Below are positions 26,795 through 38,516 of a DNA stretch of 64,000 nt, in pieces. Each line of letters opens with the position of its first letter. Position 1 is the first letter of the stretch. This DNA is from CAVPWP01 sp963709395 (GTDB lineage Bacteria > Pseudomonadota > Alphaproteobacteria > Rhodobacterales > Rhodobacteraceae). A program made the translations under genes and the position numbers. The stretch covers positions 1 to 64,000 of the forward strand of contig CAVPWP010000009.1 of NCBI GenBank assembly GCA_963709395.1, written 5' to 3'. The notes beneath the pieces were generated by a model. It was not told the origin of the DNA, made no database searches, and saw nothing but the letters and a program-made list of their open reading frames with translations.

Positions 26795-28799
26795 CAGCCG
26801 CGCCCCATCGCCGCTTTCGCCGCCGCCACGATCGCCGGAACCTGCGGGATCGACGCCTGTTCCAGATGGGCGGGGTAGGGGATCGGCACCTCTACCGAGC
26901 AGACCCGTCCCACCGGGCCGTCGAGGGTCCAGAATGCCTGTTCCATGATCCGGGCCGAAACCTCTGCGGCAAGCGATCCGGTGCGCCAGCCTTCGTCGAC
27001 GATCACCGCGCGGCGGGTCCGGGCGACCGAGGCCATGATGGTGGCGTCGTCCAGCGGGCGCAGGACGCGCAGGTCGATCACCTCTGCCTCGATGCCGTCT
27101 TTCGCAAGCGCCTCGGCGGCCTCGAGCGTCTTCCAGAGCGATCCGCCATAGGTGATGAGGCTGATGTCCTTGCCCTCCCGCCGGATCGCGGCCTGCGTGA
27201 TGTCGACAGGCCCGGCGGCCGTGTCGATCTCGTCCTCGCGGTTATAGAGCATGACATTCTCGAAGATCAGCACCGGGTCGGGATCCTCAAGCGCCGTCCA
27301 CAGCATCCCGCGGGCATCCTCGATCGTCGCCGGGGCCAGCACCTTGAGCCCGGGGATATGGGCATACCAGCCCTCGAGGCTGTGAGAATGCTGGGCGGCC
27401 AGTTGCTTGCCCGCGCCGGTCGCCATGCGGATGACGAGGGGCACGCCGAACTGGCCGCCGGACATGTGCCTTATCGTGGCGGCGGTGTTCATGATCTGAT
27501 CAAGCGCCAGCAGCGAGAAATTCACCGTCATGAGTTCGACGATGGGGCGCAGGCCCGCCGCGGCGGCGCCGATGCCCGCCCCGGTGAACCCCGACTCCGA
27601 CAGCGGCGTGTCGCGAATGCGGTCTTCGCCGAACTCGGCCATCAGCCCCTTCGACACCGCGTAGCAGCCGCCATAGGCGCCCACGTCCTCGCCCATCAGG
27701 AAGACGCGGTCGTCGCGGATCATCGCATCGCGGATCGCCTGTTTCATCGCCTCGCGATAGGTCATCCGCACCGTTTCGCCGGAGGGTTTGGCGGGCTCGG
27801 GCGGCGGTGGTGGGTCGCCCAGGACATGGGTCGCAAGGTCCTCGACCGGCTCCCATGTTCCGGCCTCGGCGAAGGCGACGGCTTCGGCGATCTCGCCGTC
27901 GATCCGCGTCACGAGCGCGTCGATCTCCTCCTGGTGGATCAGTCCGTTTTCCAGAAGCCAGCCCTGGAAGCGGACGATGGGCCCCTTCTTGCGCCATGTC
28001 TCGATCTCGGCCTTGTCGCGGTAGAGCTGGGCATCGAACATCGAATGCGGGCGAAAGCGGTAGGTGCGGAATTCGAGAAAGACCGGCTTGCCGGTGTCGC
28101 GGATGCGCCGGATCGCCTTGCGCGCCGCGGCCTCGACCGCGACAACGTCCATCCCGTCGATCTGATGCGCCTCGATCCCGTAGACGGCGGCCTTGTCGAA
28201 GATGTCTGTTTCGGACTCGGTGCGCTCGAGGGCCGAGCCCATGGCGTAGCCGTTGTTTTCGCAGACGAAGAGAACCGGAAGCGACCAGAGCGCGGCCAGG
28301 TTCATCGTTTCGTGGAACTCGCCTTCGGCCACGGCGCCCTCGCCGAAGAAGCAGGCGGTGACGTTCGCCTCGCCGCGCATACGGTCGGCCAGCGCAAGCC
28401 CTCCGGCCAGCGGCAGGCCGCCGCCGACGATGGCGTTGCCGCCGTAGAAGTTGGTCGCGGCATCGAAGATGTGCATCGACCCGCCGCGTCCGCCCGAACA
28501 GCCCTCGGCCTTGCCGTACATCTCGGCCATTACCCGTGGCATCGGAACGCCGCGCGCCAGCGCGTGGCCGTGTTCGCGGTAGGTTGCGACGATGCGGTCA
28601 TCGGGGCCAAGGGCCGGGATCACCCCGGCGGCGATGGCTTCCTCGCCGTCGTAGAGATGCAGGAAACCACGGATCTTCTCGCGGGTGTAAAGCTCGGCGC
28701 ATTTGTCCTCGAACCGGCGGATGCGGATCATCCCACCCAGAAGCTCCAGCACATGCGCGCGGTCGAGGCGGGGCTTGCCCGTTGCGGTATCGGTCAGGG

Positions 28800-28803
<4 letters not shown>
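26794..28803 (-). CDS. Fused E1 alpha-beta of a 2-oxoacid dehydrogenase
   Basis: A 669-residue single chain. Residues 1-325 match E1 alpha: IRRFEDKCAELYTREKIRGF, YREHGHALARGVP, GRGGSMHIFDAATNFYGG and the thiamine diphosphate motif GEGAVAEG...CENNGYAMG, where the usual GDG is GEG. A Pro-rich link (PPPPPEPAKPSGE) leads to E1 beta at about 345-669: MTYREAMKQAIRDAM, MGEDVGAYGG, DTPLSESGFTGAGIGAA and LAPATIEDARGML. E1 alpha and beta are usually separate genes, so the fusion is notable. The closest types are pyruvate or acetoin dehydrogenases (PdhAB, AcoAB); the substrate cannot be decided. It is coupled by ATGA to the upstream acyl-CoA synthetase gene. Confidence 0.92.
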
Positions 28804-30513
<1,710 letters not shown>

Positions 30514-30644
30514 CCGTCCATCCTCCGCGCCGAAGCATGGCCGAGAATCGGCGATCATGGATTGACGGCCGTCAACGAAACCCGGTTCGGCCCCCACCCG
30601 GAGCCGGTGCCGCGACAAGCCTGTGCAACCCCCGGGCCAGAAGT

Positions 30645-31548
30645 CTACGTCCAGGGGCGCGGCTGTCTTCGGAACGCGGTCCAGAGTTCCAGTGCGTCGG
30701 GCCAGCTTTCCTCGGCGCGGTCCGAGGCCCTGCGGGCAAGGCGGCGGGCGGCCTCGCGCGCCGCATCGTCGCCCAGGCGCGCCGTGAAATCGGAGCCGAG
30801 GACCGTCGTCACTGTGGCGGCATCGTTGAGATCGCCGAAATGGCGTTGCAGGTCAGCCAGCGTGTCCAGAAAGGCCGCAGTGCGGCGCCGGGGCAGGGCT
30901 ATGGACAGGGCCTCGACGCCATAGCGCAGTTTCTTCAGTTCCTTGCGCAGTTCGTGGCGCGCCTCGGTGGTGTCGCCTTCAACGCGCTTTCCGGCTGCCC
31001 TGACCTTCTTCCAGCGGCGCGCAAGGCCGCGTTCGGCGGTCCTGCGCAGCGGGCGGTCGAGGTGTTTCCGCTGCTTTTTCGTGGCCCGCCGCCGCCAGTC
31101 TTCGGCGTCGCAGAATAGCGCGACGGCCCCCAGAAAGCGGCGCAATCCGGCCCTTGTCGAGCTGCGACCGAAGACGGGCGCGTTCTTTCCCGATGGCCTC
31201 GGTCAGGCCGTCCGCGATCGCCGCAAGGGCGGGGTCGTCGGGAGCGGCATCGCGTGCGGGGCCAACCGTTTCATGCAGCACCACCTCGAGGTCCCTGAGC
31301 TCGCCGACCTCGCGCCCTAGCTTGCGCGCGGCATCCGACAGGTTGCGCGTCGTCGCCTTGCCGAGCGCCGGCTCGAAAAGCGACAGCGCCGTTCTAAGCC
31401 GGCGAAGACCGACACGCATCTGGTGCGGACCTTCGGGATCGTCGGAAACGAGGATCCGGCGCCGCGCCTTCTCGATCTGCGCAAGCGCGTCGCGCAAGGC
31501 GCCTGCGGCGGCTTCGGCGGTGGCAAGGTCAGAGCGGTCGCGCGGCAT
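30645..31548 (-). CDS. CHAD-domain protein (one frameshift)
   Basis: About 300 residues when the two frames are joined near 31143. CHAD domains are alpha-helical and rich in conserved His and basic residues; they bind polyphosphate. Seen here: DPEGPHQMRVGLRRLRTALS (the first conserved His and Arg), LSDAARKLGREVGELRDLEV, then in the second frame ARHELRKELKKLRYGVEALS and LADLQRHFGDLNDAATV. The N-terminal CYTH domain sometimes fused to CHAD is absent. Start is the ATG at 31548. The gene lies in front of and divergent from ackA, which suggests no more than proximity. Confidence 0.82.
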
Positions 31549-31767
31549 TCAGTGACTTCCCGTCAAGAGGGATTTCCGACTGCGTGCGGTCCAGGGCGGC
31601 AGTTCCGCAATCGAAGCCCTTGTCTAGACCTCGGAGGAGGGGTGGCGCAACTCGGGCGGCGACCTTCCCAAGCGCGCCCTGTTTCGACAATACTGATGCC
31701 CGCATCGGTGGGGACGCATGGGGATACAACCGCGTGGACCCGACGTCGGCATCGAGAGGGAGCAGCC

Positions 31768-32988
31768 ATGACAGATCGTGCAGGCACGGCAATTCTGACG
31801 CTGAACGCCGGATCGTCCTCGATCAAGGTCGGGCTCTTCACTTCTGGGCTCGAAGTGATCGCCACGGGGCTCGCCGATCGTATCGGTGGCGAAGGCACGC
31901 TGGGCCTGCACGATGGCGCCGGCGTCGAGATCGGATTGCCCGATGATCTGCCGCAAGAGTTCGGCGATCATGCGCAGGCGCTCGGCACCGTGCTTGCGGC
32001 GCTGCGGCGGCTCATGCCCGGGTTGGTGGTCGCGGCCGTCGGCCACCGTGTGGTGCATGGCGGCCCCGATTTCGCGCGGCCCATGGCGATCGACGACGCG
32101 GTGATGGCGCGGCTCGAGGCGTTCGTGCCCTTCGCGCCGCTGCATCAGCCGCACAACCTTGCCGGCATCCGCGCCGCCCGCGCGGCCTTTCCCGAGGCGC
32201 TTCAGGTGGCCTGTTTCGACACGGCCTTCCACCGCAACCATCCCTTCGTCAACGACACGTTCGCGCTGCCGCGTGCGTTCTACGAAAAGGGCGTCCGGCG
32301 CTATGGCTTTCACGGGCTAAGCTACGAGTTGATCGCCAGCGCCCTGCGCGCACATGACCCGGAGCTTGCGGCCGGGCGGGTGATCGTGGCGCATCTGGGC
32401 AACGGGGCGTCGATGTGCGCGCTGCGGGGTGGCCGGTCGGTGGCGTCCACCATGGGGTTCACCGCGCTTGACGGCCTGCCGATGGGCACCCGCTGCGGGC
32501 AGCTTGACCCCGGCGTGATCCTTTACCTGATCGAGCAGGAGGGCATGGACGCGGCGGCGGTCTCGGACATGCTCTACCGGCGGTCGGGGCTTCTGGGCCT
32601 GTCGGGCGTGTCGCATGACATGCGCACGCTCGAGGCATCCGATACGCAGGGCGCGCGTGAGGCGATCGACTATTTCGTGTTTCGCATACAGCGCGAACTG
32701 GGTGGGCTGACCGCGGCGCTTCGGGGGCTTGATGGGCTGATCTTCTGTGGCGGGATCGGCGAGAATTCGCGCCTGATCCGCGCGCGCGTCGCCGAGGGCA
32801 TGGGCTGGCTTGGCGTTGCTGTCGACCCGATGCGCAACGAAGCGAACGACGCGGTGATTTCGCCCGAAGGGGCGCCGGTGCGGGTCATGGTGGTGGCGAC
32901 CGACGAAGAGGTCGTGATCGCACGGTCAGCGCGTGCGCTGCTCGACTCTGCGCGGGCCGGGCGCGAAGGCGACCTTGGTCGGAAATGA
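31768..32988 (+). CDS. ackA: Acetate kinase
   Basis: A 406-residue ASKHA-fold kinase interconverting acetate plus ATP and acetyl phosphate. It has ILTLNAGSSSIKVGLF at the start, GHRVVHGGPDF, CFDTAFHRNHP with the catalytic Asp, YGFHGLSYELIA, VAHLGNGASMCAL and FCGGIGENSRLIRARV. ATG 31768 follows GAGGG. No phosphotransacetylase gene is adjacent. It is close to the AcsA-like ligase and the E1/E2 operon, so the region gathers acetyl-metabolism genes. Confidence 0.96.
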   Translation: MTDRAGTAILTLNAGSSSIKVGLFTSGLEVIATGLADRIGGEGTLGLHDGAGVEIGLPDDLPQEFGDHAQALGTVLAALRRLMPGLVVAAVGHRVVHGGPDFARPMAIDDAVMARLEAFVPFAPLHQPHNLAGIRAARAAFPEALQVACFDTAFHRNHPFVNDTFALPRAFYEKGVRRYGFHGLSYELIASALRAHDPELAAGRVIVAHLGNGASMCALRGGRSVASTMGFTALDGLPMGTRCGQLDPGVILYLIEQEGMDAAAVSDMLYRRSGLLGLSGVSHDMRTLEASDTQGAREAIDYFVFRIQRELGGLTAALRGLDGLIFCGGIGENSRLIRARVAEGMGWLGVAVDPMRNEANDAVISPEGAPVRVMVVATDEEVVIARSARALLDSARAGREGDLGRK

Positions 32989-33372
32989 GGTATTTTGAGG
33001 TATTCTCGCGCGCCGCATGCTAAATCGCTAATATTTATGGCGCGTTCATTCGAATGATATGGCGGGCCGACGCAGGCAACCCATCAAAATACATCTGATT
33101 TCATTTGACAAGCGAGCGCGACTCGGACGAACTCGAAAGGACCGGCTGATAGCTCGCAGGCGCACAAGATCGTGGGATCGGTCGTTAGGACGGCCGTGCA
33201 TTTTGGCGGGCCGGGTCACACGACGAAGCAGGCGGCCTTCAACAGGCGCTCCTCCCCTGCTTCGGCGAAAAAAGGGACGGACAGAAGTCCGCCCGCATCG
33301 GAGCGCCGGATACCGCTGCGCCAGGCCCGGTTGCCGGGCCGGTTGCGGCGACAAACGGGAGGAAAGACACCC
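32989..33372 (+). promoter_or_regulatory. Leader region of sugar ABC operon with 12-bp palindrome
   Basis: A 384-bp gap between ackA and the sugar-binding protein gene. The first 70 bp are AT-rich for this genome. A perfect palindrome TCATTCGAATGA lies at 33046-33057, and GAGGTATTTTGAGGTATT is a direct repeat of GAGGTATT at 32986-33003. The rest has no gene. A LacI or GntR-type operator is possible but unproven. Confidence 0.45.
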
Positions 33373-34314
33373 ATGCTGAGACGCACGTTCCTGGGGGCCG
33401 CTGCCACGCTTGCCCTGACATCCGGTTTCGCGCTGGCCCAGACGGCCGAGCCCAAGACCTTCTACTGGATTTCCCATGGCGGTCCGGCCGACCCGGTCTG
33501 GACCTACTTCCTTCAGGGGGCCGAGCAATGGGCCACCGACACGGGCCACACCGTGCGGACGTCGTTCCATTCGGGCGACGTGCCCAGCCACCAGGAAGCG
33601 GTGCGCGCCGCCATCGCCGCCGGTGCGGACGGCATCTGCTCGACCAGCCCCGATCCGGGATCGCTGGTCGAGGTCGTCTCCGAGGCCCGCGCCGCCGGCA
33701 TCCCGGTGGTCAACTTCAACACACCGGACGCTGCACCCGACTGGAACGCCTATGTCGGGGGTGACCTGCAGTATGTCGGTCGCGCCTGGGCGCAGTACCT
33801 TGTCGACAACGGCCTCGTCGAGTCGGGCGATTTCGTCTGGATGCCCGTGGAGGTTCCCGGCGCCTCCTACGGTGTCGAGGAAGAAAAGGGCATCGCCTCG
33901 GTCTTCGAGCCGCTGGGCATCACCTGGGAAGTCACCGACGCCACGCTCGACCAGGCCGAGGTCATCAACCGGATGACCGACTACATCACGGCCAACCGCG
34001 ACCGCATCGCGGCGATGATCGGTCTGGGTGACATGGTCACGGGGTCGGTCGCTCGGGTCTGGAACCAGGCGGGCCTCGAACCCGGCGCGATCCCGGTGGT
34101 GGGTTGGGGCAATTCGCTCGACACCACGCAGGCGGTGATGGACGGTTATGTCAGCGCCGCGATGTGGCAGGATCCGCAGGCCACGTCCTACATGTGCCTG
34201 TCTTCCGTGCTGATGGAGACAAGCGGTATCCCGGTGGGCTTCAACATCATCACCGGTGCGCTCTACGAGGCAGATACCGCCCCGCTCTACCACGGGATCA
34301 TGGGCGGTAACTGA
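33373..34314 (+). CDS. Sugar ABC transporter substrate-binding protein
   Basis: A 313-residue periplasmic binding protein of the ribose/LacI type (peripla_BP_4). A signal peptide (RRTFLGAAATLALTSGFALA) precedes TAEPKTFYWISHGGPADPVW. Other marks are EAVRAAIAAGADGICSTSPD, AGIPVVNFNTPD, EEEKGIASVFEP, and IPVVGWGNSLDTTQAVMDG. ATG 33373 follows GGGAGG. It starts an operon with a permease, an ATPase and two enzymes. The sugar is unknown. Confidence 0.9.
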   Translation: MLRRTFLGAAATLALTSGFALAQTAEPKTFYWISHGGPADPVWTYFLQGAEQWATDTGHTVRTSFHSGDVPSHQEAVRAAIAAGADGICSTSPDPGSLVEVVSEARAAGIPVVNFNTPDAAPDWNAYVGGDLQYVGRAWAQYLVDNGLVESGDFVWMPVEVPGASYGVEEEKGIASVFEPLGITWEVTDATLDQAEVINRMTDYITANRDRIAAMIGLGDMVTGSVARVWNQAGLEPGAIPVVGWGNSLDTTQAVMDGYVSAAMWQDPQATSYMCLSSVLMETSGIPVGFNIITGALYEADTAPLYHGIMGGN

Positions 34315-34333
34315 CCCGATCCTGAACGCAAGC

Positions 34334-34358
34334 GCCCGCGGCCCGTCTGGCCGCGGGC
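34334..34358 (+). other. Intercistronic hairpin after sugar-binding protein gene
   Basis: GCCCGCGGCC (34334-34343) and GGCCGCGGGC (34349-34358) form a perfect 10-bp stem with a 5-nt loop. It lies 19 bp after the stop and has no U-tract. It probably stabilises the binding-protein message relative to the permease part. Confidence 0.6.
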
Positions 34359-34388
34359 TCACCGTCCAACTCCGGCAGGGGCCGCTTC

Positions 34389-35426
34389 ATGACAGACCAG
34401 AAGACCGACGCGCCATCCGTGGTTTCACCCGCCGCGCCGCCGGCAAGCCCGGGTTTCGTCCGGCTTCTGATCGCCAAACCCGAGTTCGGGCCGCTGATTC
34501 TGCTGGTCGTGATGCTGGTGGTCTTCACCTCGATCAACCCGGCTTTCCTGTCGCTGACCAACATCTCGAACGCGCTGACCTTCACGGTGGAACTGGGGCT
34601 GATCGCGCTGGCGATGACGCTTCTGATGACCGCCGGCGAGTTCGACCTGTCGGTCGGATCGGTCTTCGGCTTTGCACCAGTTGTGATGTGGACGATCTTC
34701 AACACCGGGGCGATGCCGCTTTTCCCGGCGTTCCTCTGCGCGCTTCTCGTCGCCATCTTCATCGGCTTCGTGAACGGGATCTTCGTCACGCGGCTGGCGA
34801 TCCCGTCCTTCCTCGTCACGCTGGGAATGCTGCTGGTGGTGCGCGGCAGCGCGCTCTGGCTGACCAGCGGGTTTCCCCAACGTACCTGGGACGCGGGCGA
34901 GCAATGGCTGGCAGCCCTTCTGGTCGGCGATTTCTACATCGGCGGGCTGCGCATCTACATGAGCCTGATCTGGTTCATCCTGATCGCCGTGATCTTTCAC
35001 TTCCTGCTGACACGGTCGCGCTTTGGCAACTGGATTCAGGCCACGGGCGGCAACCCGAGTGCCGCCAAGAACCGGGGCGTGCCGACCAAACGGGTCAAGA
35101 TGATCCTCTTCATGCTCTGCTCGGCCATGGCGGCTTTCGCGGGCATCATCTCGTCGATCCGGGTGTCGGCAGCGAACCCGAATTCGGGCATGGGCTACGA
35201 GCTCGAGGTGATCGCGATGGTGGTGATCGGCGGCACGGTCCTGACCGGCGGGCGCGGGACGATCATCGGCACCGTGCTCGGCGTGCTGATCCTGCGGCTG
35301 ATGCGCAACGGCATCGTGCTGATCGGGGTGCCGGGGCTGGCCTACAACATCTTCGTGGGTGCGATCATCCTGGGGATGATGGCGCTGCACTCGGCGCTTG
35401 AGAAGCGCCACAACGAGGGGGTCTGA
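34389..35426 (+). CDS. Sugar ABC transporter permease, RbsC type
   Basis: A 345-residue inner-membrane protein with about ten helices, of the branched RbsC/XylH permease family. SLTNISNALTFTVELGLIAL and MTAGEFDLSVGSVFGFAPVV near the start, ATGGNPSAAKNRGVPTKRVK (the cytoplasmic loop that meets the ATPase), and MVVIGGTVLTGGRGTIIGT are diagnostic. A 30-residue Pro/Ala-rich N-terminal tail precedes helix 1. The partner ATPase gene starts right after it. Confidence 0.92.
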   Translation: MTDQKTDAPSVVSPAAPPASPGFVRLLIAKPEFGPLILLVVMLVVFTSINPAFLSLTNISNALTFTVELGLIALAMTLLMTAGEFDLSVGSVFGFAPVVMWTIFNTGAMPLFPAFLCALLVAIFIGFVNGIFVTRLAIPSFLVTLGMLLVVRGSALWLTSGFPQRTWDAGEQWLAALLVGDFYIGGLRIYMSLIWFILIAVIFHFLLTRSRFGNWIQATGGNPSAAKNRGVPTKRVKMILFMLCSAMAAFAGIISSIRVSAANPNSGMGYELEVIAMVVIGGTVLTGGRGTIIGTVLGVLILRLMRNGIVLIGVPGLAYNIFVGAIILGMMALHSALEKRHNEGV

Positions 35427-35427
35427 G

Positions 35428-36192
35428 ATGGCGATGGACGACACGCCCCTGGTCGAGATGCGCAACATCGAGAAGTTCTATGGCCGCATCCATGCGCTGC
35501 GGAACGTGAACCTGACGATCCGCCGGGGCGAGATCGTGGGGCTTCTGGGCGACAATGGCGCAGGCAAATCGACGCTGATCAAGGTGCTCTCTGGGGCCGT
35601 GCCCTATACCTCGGGGCAGATATTCTTTGACGGGCGCGAGCTGAACCTGCGGTCTACGAATGACGCGATCGACGCGGGGATCGAGACGATCTATCAGGAT
35701 TCAGCTCTTGTTCCGCAGCTTTCGATCGCGCGGAACCTCTTTCTAGGACGAGAGCTCGTGAAGGGACCGAAGCTCTTCGACATGCTGGACAACGACCGCA
35801 TGAACGAGGTCGCGGCCGATCTGTTGAAGCGGGTCGGCATCTCGAAGAAGATCCCGCCGACGACGCCGATCGGGTCGCTCTCGGGCGGCGAACGCCAGGC
35901 GGTGGCAATCGCGCGCGCGATGCATTTCGAGAGCGATCTCATCATCCTCGACGAGCCGACGAACAACCTCGGCGTGGCCGAGACGCAGGGCGTGTTGCGC
36001 TTCGTTCGCGAGGCGCGCGATACCGGCCATTCGTGCATCTTCATTGCCCACAACATCCACCACGTCTTCCAGGTCGTGGACCGGATGGTGGTGATGCGGC
36101 AGGGCATGGTGGCGGCCGACGACCTGAGCCCGAAGACCTCGTCCATCCAGGACGTCGAGGACATCATCACGGGCGAGCATCTGGCGGCATGA
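35428..36192 (+). CDS. Sugar ABC transporter ATP-binding protein
   Basis: A 254-residue ATPase with a single nucleotide-binding domain, unlike RbsA or XylG which have two, so two copies must act as a dimer (FrcA-like). Walker A GLLGDNGAGKSTLIKVLSG, signature LSGGERQAVAIARAM, Walker B LIILDEPTNNLG and H-loop IFIAHNIHHVFQ are intact; the Walker B region has T-N-N-L-G after DEP, as in this group. It is coupled by ATGA to the next gene. Confidence 0.9.
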   Translation: MAMDDTPLVEMRNIEKFYGRIHALRNVNLTIRRGEIVGLLGDNGAGKSTLIKVLSGAVPYTSGQIFFDGRELNLRSTNDAIDAGIETIYQDSALVPQLSIARNLFLGRELVKGPKLFDMLDNDRMNEVAADLLKRVGISKKIPPTTPIGSLSGGERQAVAIARAMHFESDLIILDEPTNNLGVAETQGVLRFVREARDTGHSCIFIAHNIHHVFQVVDRMVVMRQGMVAADDLSPKTSSIQDVEDIITGEHLAA

Positions 36193-37235
36193 CGGGCATT
36201 CACGCAGACGGGATTTGCGCCGGCTTTGACGCCCGCACCGGGCTTCTGGACGGCTTTGCGGTGACGGACGAAGGGCGCGAGGTGGCGCCGCTGCATCGCG
36301 CGCCGTGGGTCGGCACGGACGAGGTGATGCCGCCCGACGCGGCCCCCCTGATGGCGACGCTTGGGGGCGATTTCTTCTGTTCGCCCTTCTCGGGCAGCGA
36401 AGAGGGATCGCCGCTGCATGGCTGGCCGGCGAACACACCCTGGCATGTCGTGCGGGAGGACGCCGAGGTGCTGCGCGCGGTGCTGGCGCGGCCGGTCTTC
36501 GGCGCAACTCTGGTGAAGGAGTTGTCGGTCGCCGCGGGTCATCCCTTCGTCTATCAGCGCCATGTCTATGTCGGCGGGCAGGGGCGGGTGAGCTTCGCCA
36601 ACCACGCCAATGTCTCGCTGACCGGGGGCGGGATCATTCGCACCTCGGCGAAGGCGATGTGGGAAACGCCGCCGACCCCGCAGGAAAGCGACCCGGCGAT
36701 GGGGCGCTCCGCGCTCGTCTATCCCGCGCAATCGCCCGATCCGACGCGGTTTCCAACGCAGGACGGCACGGTCGATCTGACGCGCTATCCGTGGAACCCC
36801 CGGCACGAGGATTTCGTGATCGGGATCGAAGCCAGGGGCACGTCACTGGGCTGGACCGCGGTGACGCGGCTGGGAAAGGGCGATCTCTACCTCTCGCTGC
36901 GCAACCCGCGACAGGTCCCGATGACCATGCTCTGGCATTCGAACGGCGGGCGGGACTACGCCCCCTGGTCGGGGCGGCATTTCGGCTGCCTCGGGGTCGA
37001 GGAGGGCGCGGCCGATCACATGCTGGCCCTCTCGTCCGAGGCCGATCTGGCGGGGCCGGGGGCGTTGACGCTGACCCCCGACGGCATCGCCGATGTGCGC
37101 CATGTCATCGGCGCGATCGCCTGGCCGTCCGAGGAACCGGTGGCCGAGGTGCGGCTTGACGGCGACCGGATCGAGATCACGGGGGAAGGCGGCGCGCGGC
37201 GGCGGGTGCCGTTCCGCGCGGGTTTCCTGGGCTGA
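36189..37235 (+). CDS. Hypothetical protein, possible sugar mutarotase fold
   Basis: A 348-residue protein without clear signal or membrane segments. Repeated beta-strand patterns and motifs such as FFCSPFSGSEEGSPLHGWPA, FVYQRHVYVGG, SFANHANVSLTGGGIIRTS and TMLWHSNGGRDYAPWSGRHF are compatible with the aldose-1-epimerase/galactose mutarotase fold, where a conserved His and Glu act. No family signature is certain. It is translationally coupled to the sugar ATPase, so it likely acts on the imported sugar. Confidence 0.6.
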   Translation: MTGIHADGICAGFDARTGLLDGFAVTDEGREVAPLHRAPWVGTDEVMPPDAAPLMATLGGDFFCSPFSGSEEGSPLHGWPANTPWHVVREDAEVLRAVLARPVFGATLVKELSVAAGHPFVYQRHVYVGGQGRVSFANHANVSLTGGGIIRTSAKAMWETPPTPQESDPAMGRSALVYPAQSPDPTRFPTQDGTVDLTRYPWNPRHEDFVIGIEARGTSLGWTAVTRLGKGDLYLSLRNPRQVPMTMLWHSNGGRDYAPWSGRHFGCLGVEEGAADHMLALSSEADLAGPGALTLTPDGIADVRHVIGAIAWPSEEPVAEVRLDGDRIEITGEGGARRRVPFRAGFLG

Positions 37236-37247
37236 GGAGAAGGGCCG

Positions 37248-38282
37248 ATGACCACGACCTCTGACCGGCCCGTGGTGATCGCCGCACCCGAACCCCGCAC
37301 GCTTGATCTGATCTTCACGCCTTCGGCGCAGGCTGTGCTGCGCGCCCGCTACGACGTGCACGAGGTGGCGGCCGATGCGCTTGAGACCCTGCCCGGGCCG
37401 GTGCTGGCGCAGGCACGCTACATCATCGGGCAACCGCCCCTGTCGGAGGCGCTGTTCGACCGTCTGGCCGCGCTGAAATGCGTCTTCAACGTCGAGGGCA
37501 ATCTCTACGACAACATGCCCTATCCGCGGCTCTTCGCGCGCGGGGTTCATGTGGTCACGACGCTGCCGGTCTTCGCCCTCCCGGTGGCCGAGATCGGCCT
37601 CGCCTTCGCCCTTGATCTGATGCGCGGGGTGGTCGACGCAGATGTGGCGTTCCGTGAAGGGCGCGAGGCCTGGGGGCTGGAAAGCAACGGCCGGGCGCGG
37701 CTTCTCACCGGAGCGGACGTCGGCATCATCGGCTTTGGCGAGATCGGGCGGGCGCTGAGCCGGGTGCTTGGCGGGTTCCATCCCCGGCTGCGCGTCCACG
37801 ACCCGTGGCTGCCTGCCTCGGTGATCCGCGAGGCCGGGGCCGAGCCGTCGGACCTTGCGACCGTGATCGGCGAAAGCGACGTGGTCTTCGTGGCCGCCGC
37901 CGTGACGACCGAGAACCAGAAGTTCCTTGGCGCCGAGAGCTTCGCCGCGATGCGTCCGGGTGCGGCCTTCATCCTGCTCAGCCGGGCCGATGTGGTCGAT
38001 TTCGACGCCCTCGTCGCCGCCGTCGCGTCGGGCCATATCGTCGCCGCGAGCGATGTCTTTCCCGAAGAGCCGATGCCCGCGGATCACCCGGTCCGCGGGG
38101 TGCACGGGTTCCTGCGGTCGGCACACCGGGCCGGGGCGCTCGAGAGCGCGTTCAGAAAGATGGGCGACATGCTTCTGGAAGACATGGCGCTTCTTGACCG
38201 GGATCTGCCACCAGTACGCTGCAAACGGGCGGAACGCGAGACCGTGGCGCGGATGCGGTCCCGCCCGGTGTCGGTGAATTAG
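37248..38282 (+). CDS. D-isomer-specific 2-hydroxyacid dehydrogenase
   Basis: A 344-residue NAD-dependent dehydrogenase of the D-2-hydroxyacid family. The Rossmann motif is VGIIGFGEIGRALSRVLGGF. The catalytic Arg is in LLSRADVVDFDAL, the Glu in DVFPEEPMP, and the His in RSAHRAGALESA. Its catalytic loop has SAHRAG where TPHIAG is common. It lies 13 bp after the epimerase-like gene. It probably oxidises a sugar acid or reduces a keto acid in the pathway fed by the sugar transporter; the substrate is unknown. Confidence 0.88.
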   Translation: MTTTSDRPVVIAAPEPRTLDLIFTPSAQAVLRARYDVHEVAADALETLPGPVLAQARYIIGQPPLSEALFDRLAALKCVFNVEGNLYDNMPYPRLFARGVHVVTTLPVFALPVAEIGLAFALDLMRGVVDADVAFREGREAWGLESNGRARLLTGADVGIIGFGEIGRALSRVLGGFHPRLRVHDPWLPASVIREAGAEPSDLATVIGESDVVFVAAAVTTENQKFLGAESFAAMRPGAAFILLSRADVVDFDALVAAVASGHIVAASDVFPEEPMPADHPVRGVHGFLRSAHRAGALESAFRKMGDMLLEDMALLDRDLPPVRCKRAERETVARMRSRPVSVN

Positions 38283-38463
38283 GTCAAGACCCCGGACGAC
38301 CATCGCACGGCGCGGATCAAGGCAACTGGCGGACAAGGTGATGATTTCGATGGCGGCGTCGCTGTCGCCGCCTTCGCGCCGACACCGGTTGCTGTTGCGC
38401 CGCCGGTCCGGCCCTGCTTAGTATCGGCTCGGGGCATCGGCGGCGGTATGCCCGCCCAAAGGC

Positions 38464-38480
38464 CCCACCGTCCCGGTGGG
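38464..38480 (+). other. Hairpin in leader of second Pot operon
   Basis: CCCACCG (38464-38470) pairs with CGGTGGG (38474-38480) around a 3-nt loop. It lies 36 bp before the ATPase start codon. No U-tract follows. It could end transcription of the sugar operon or tune the second Pot operon. Confidence 0.4.
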
Positions 38481-38516
38481 TCGGAAACAACAGGGGAAAT
38501 TGCGGGGAACGCCCAT

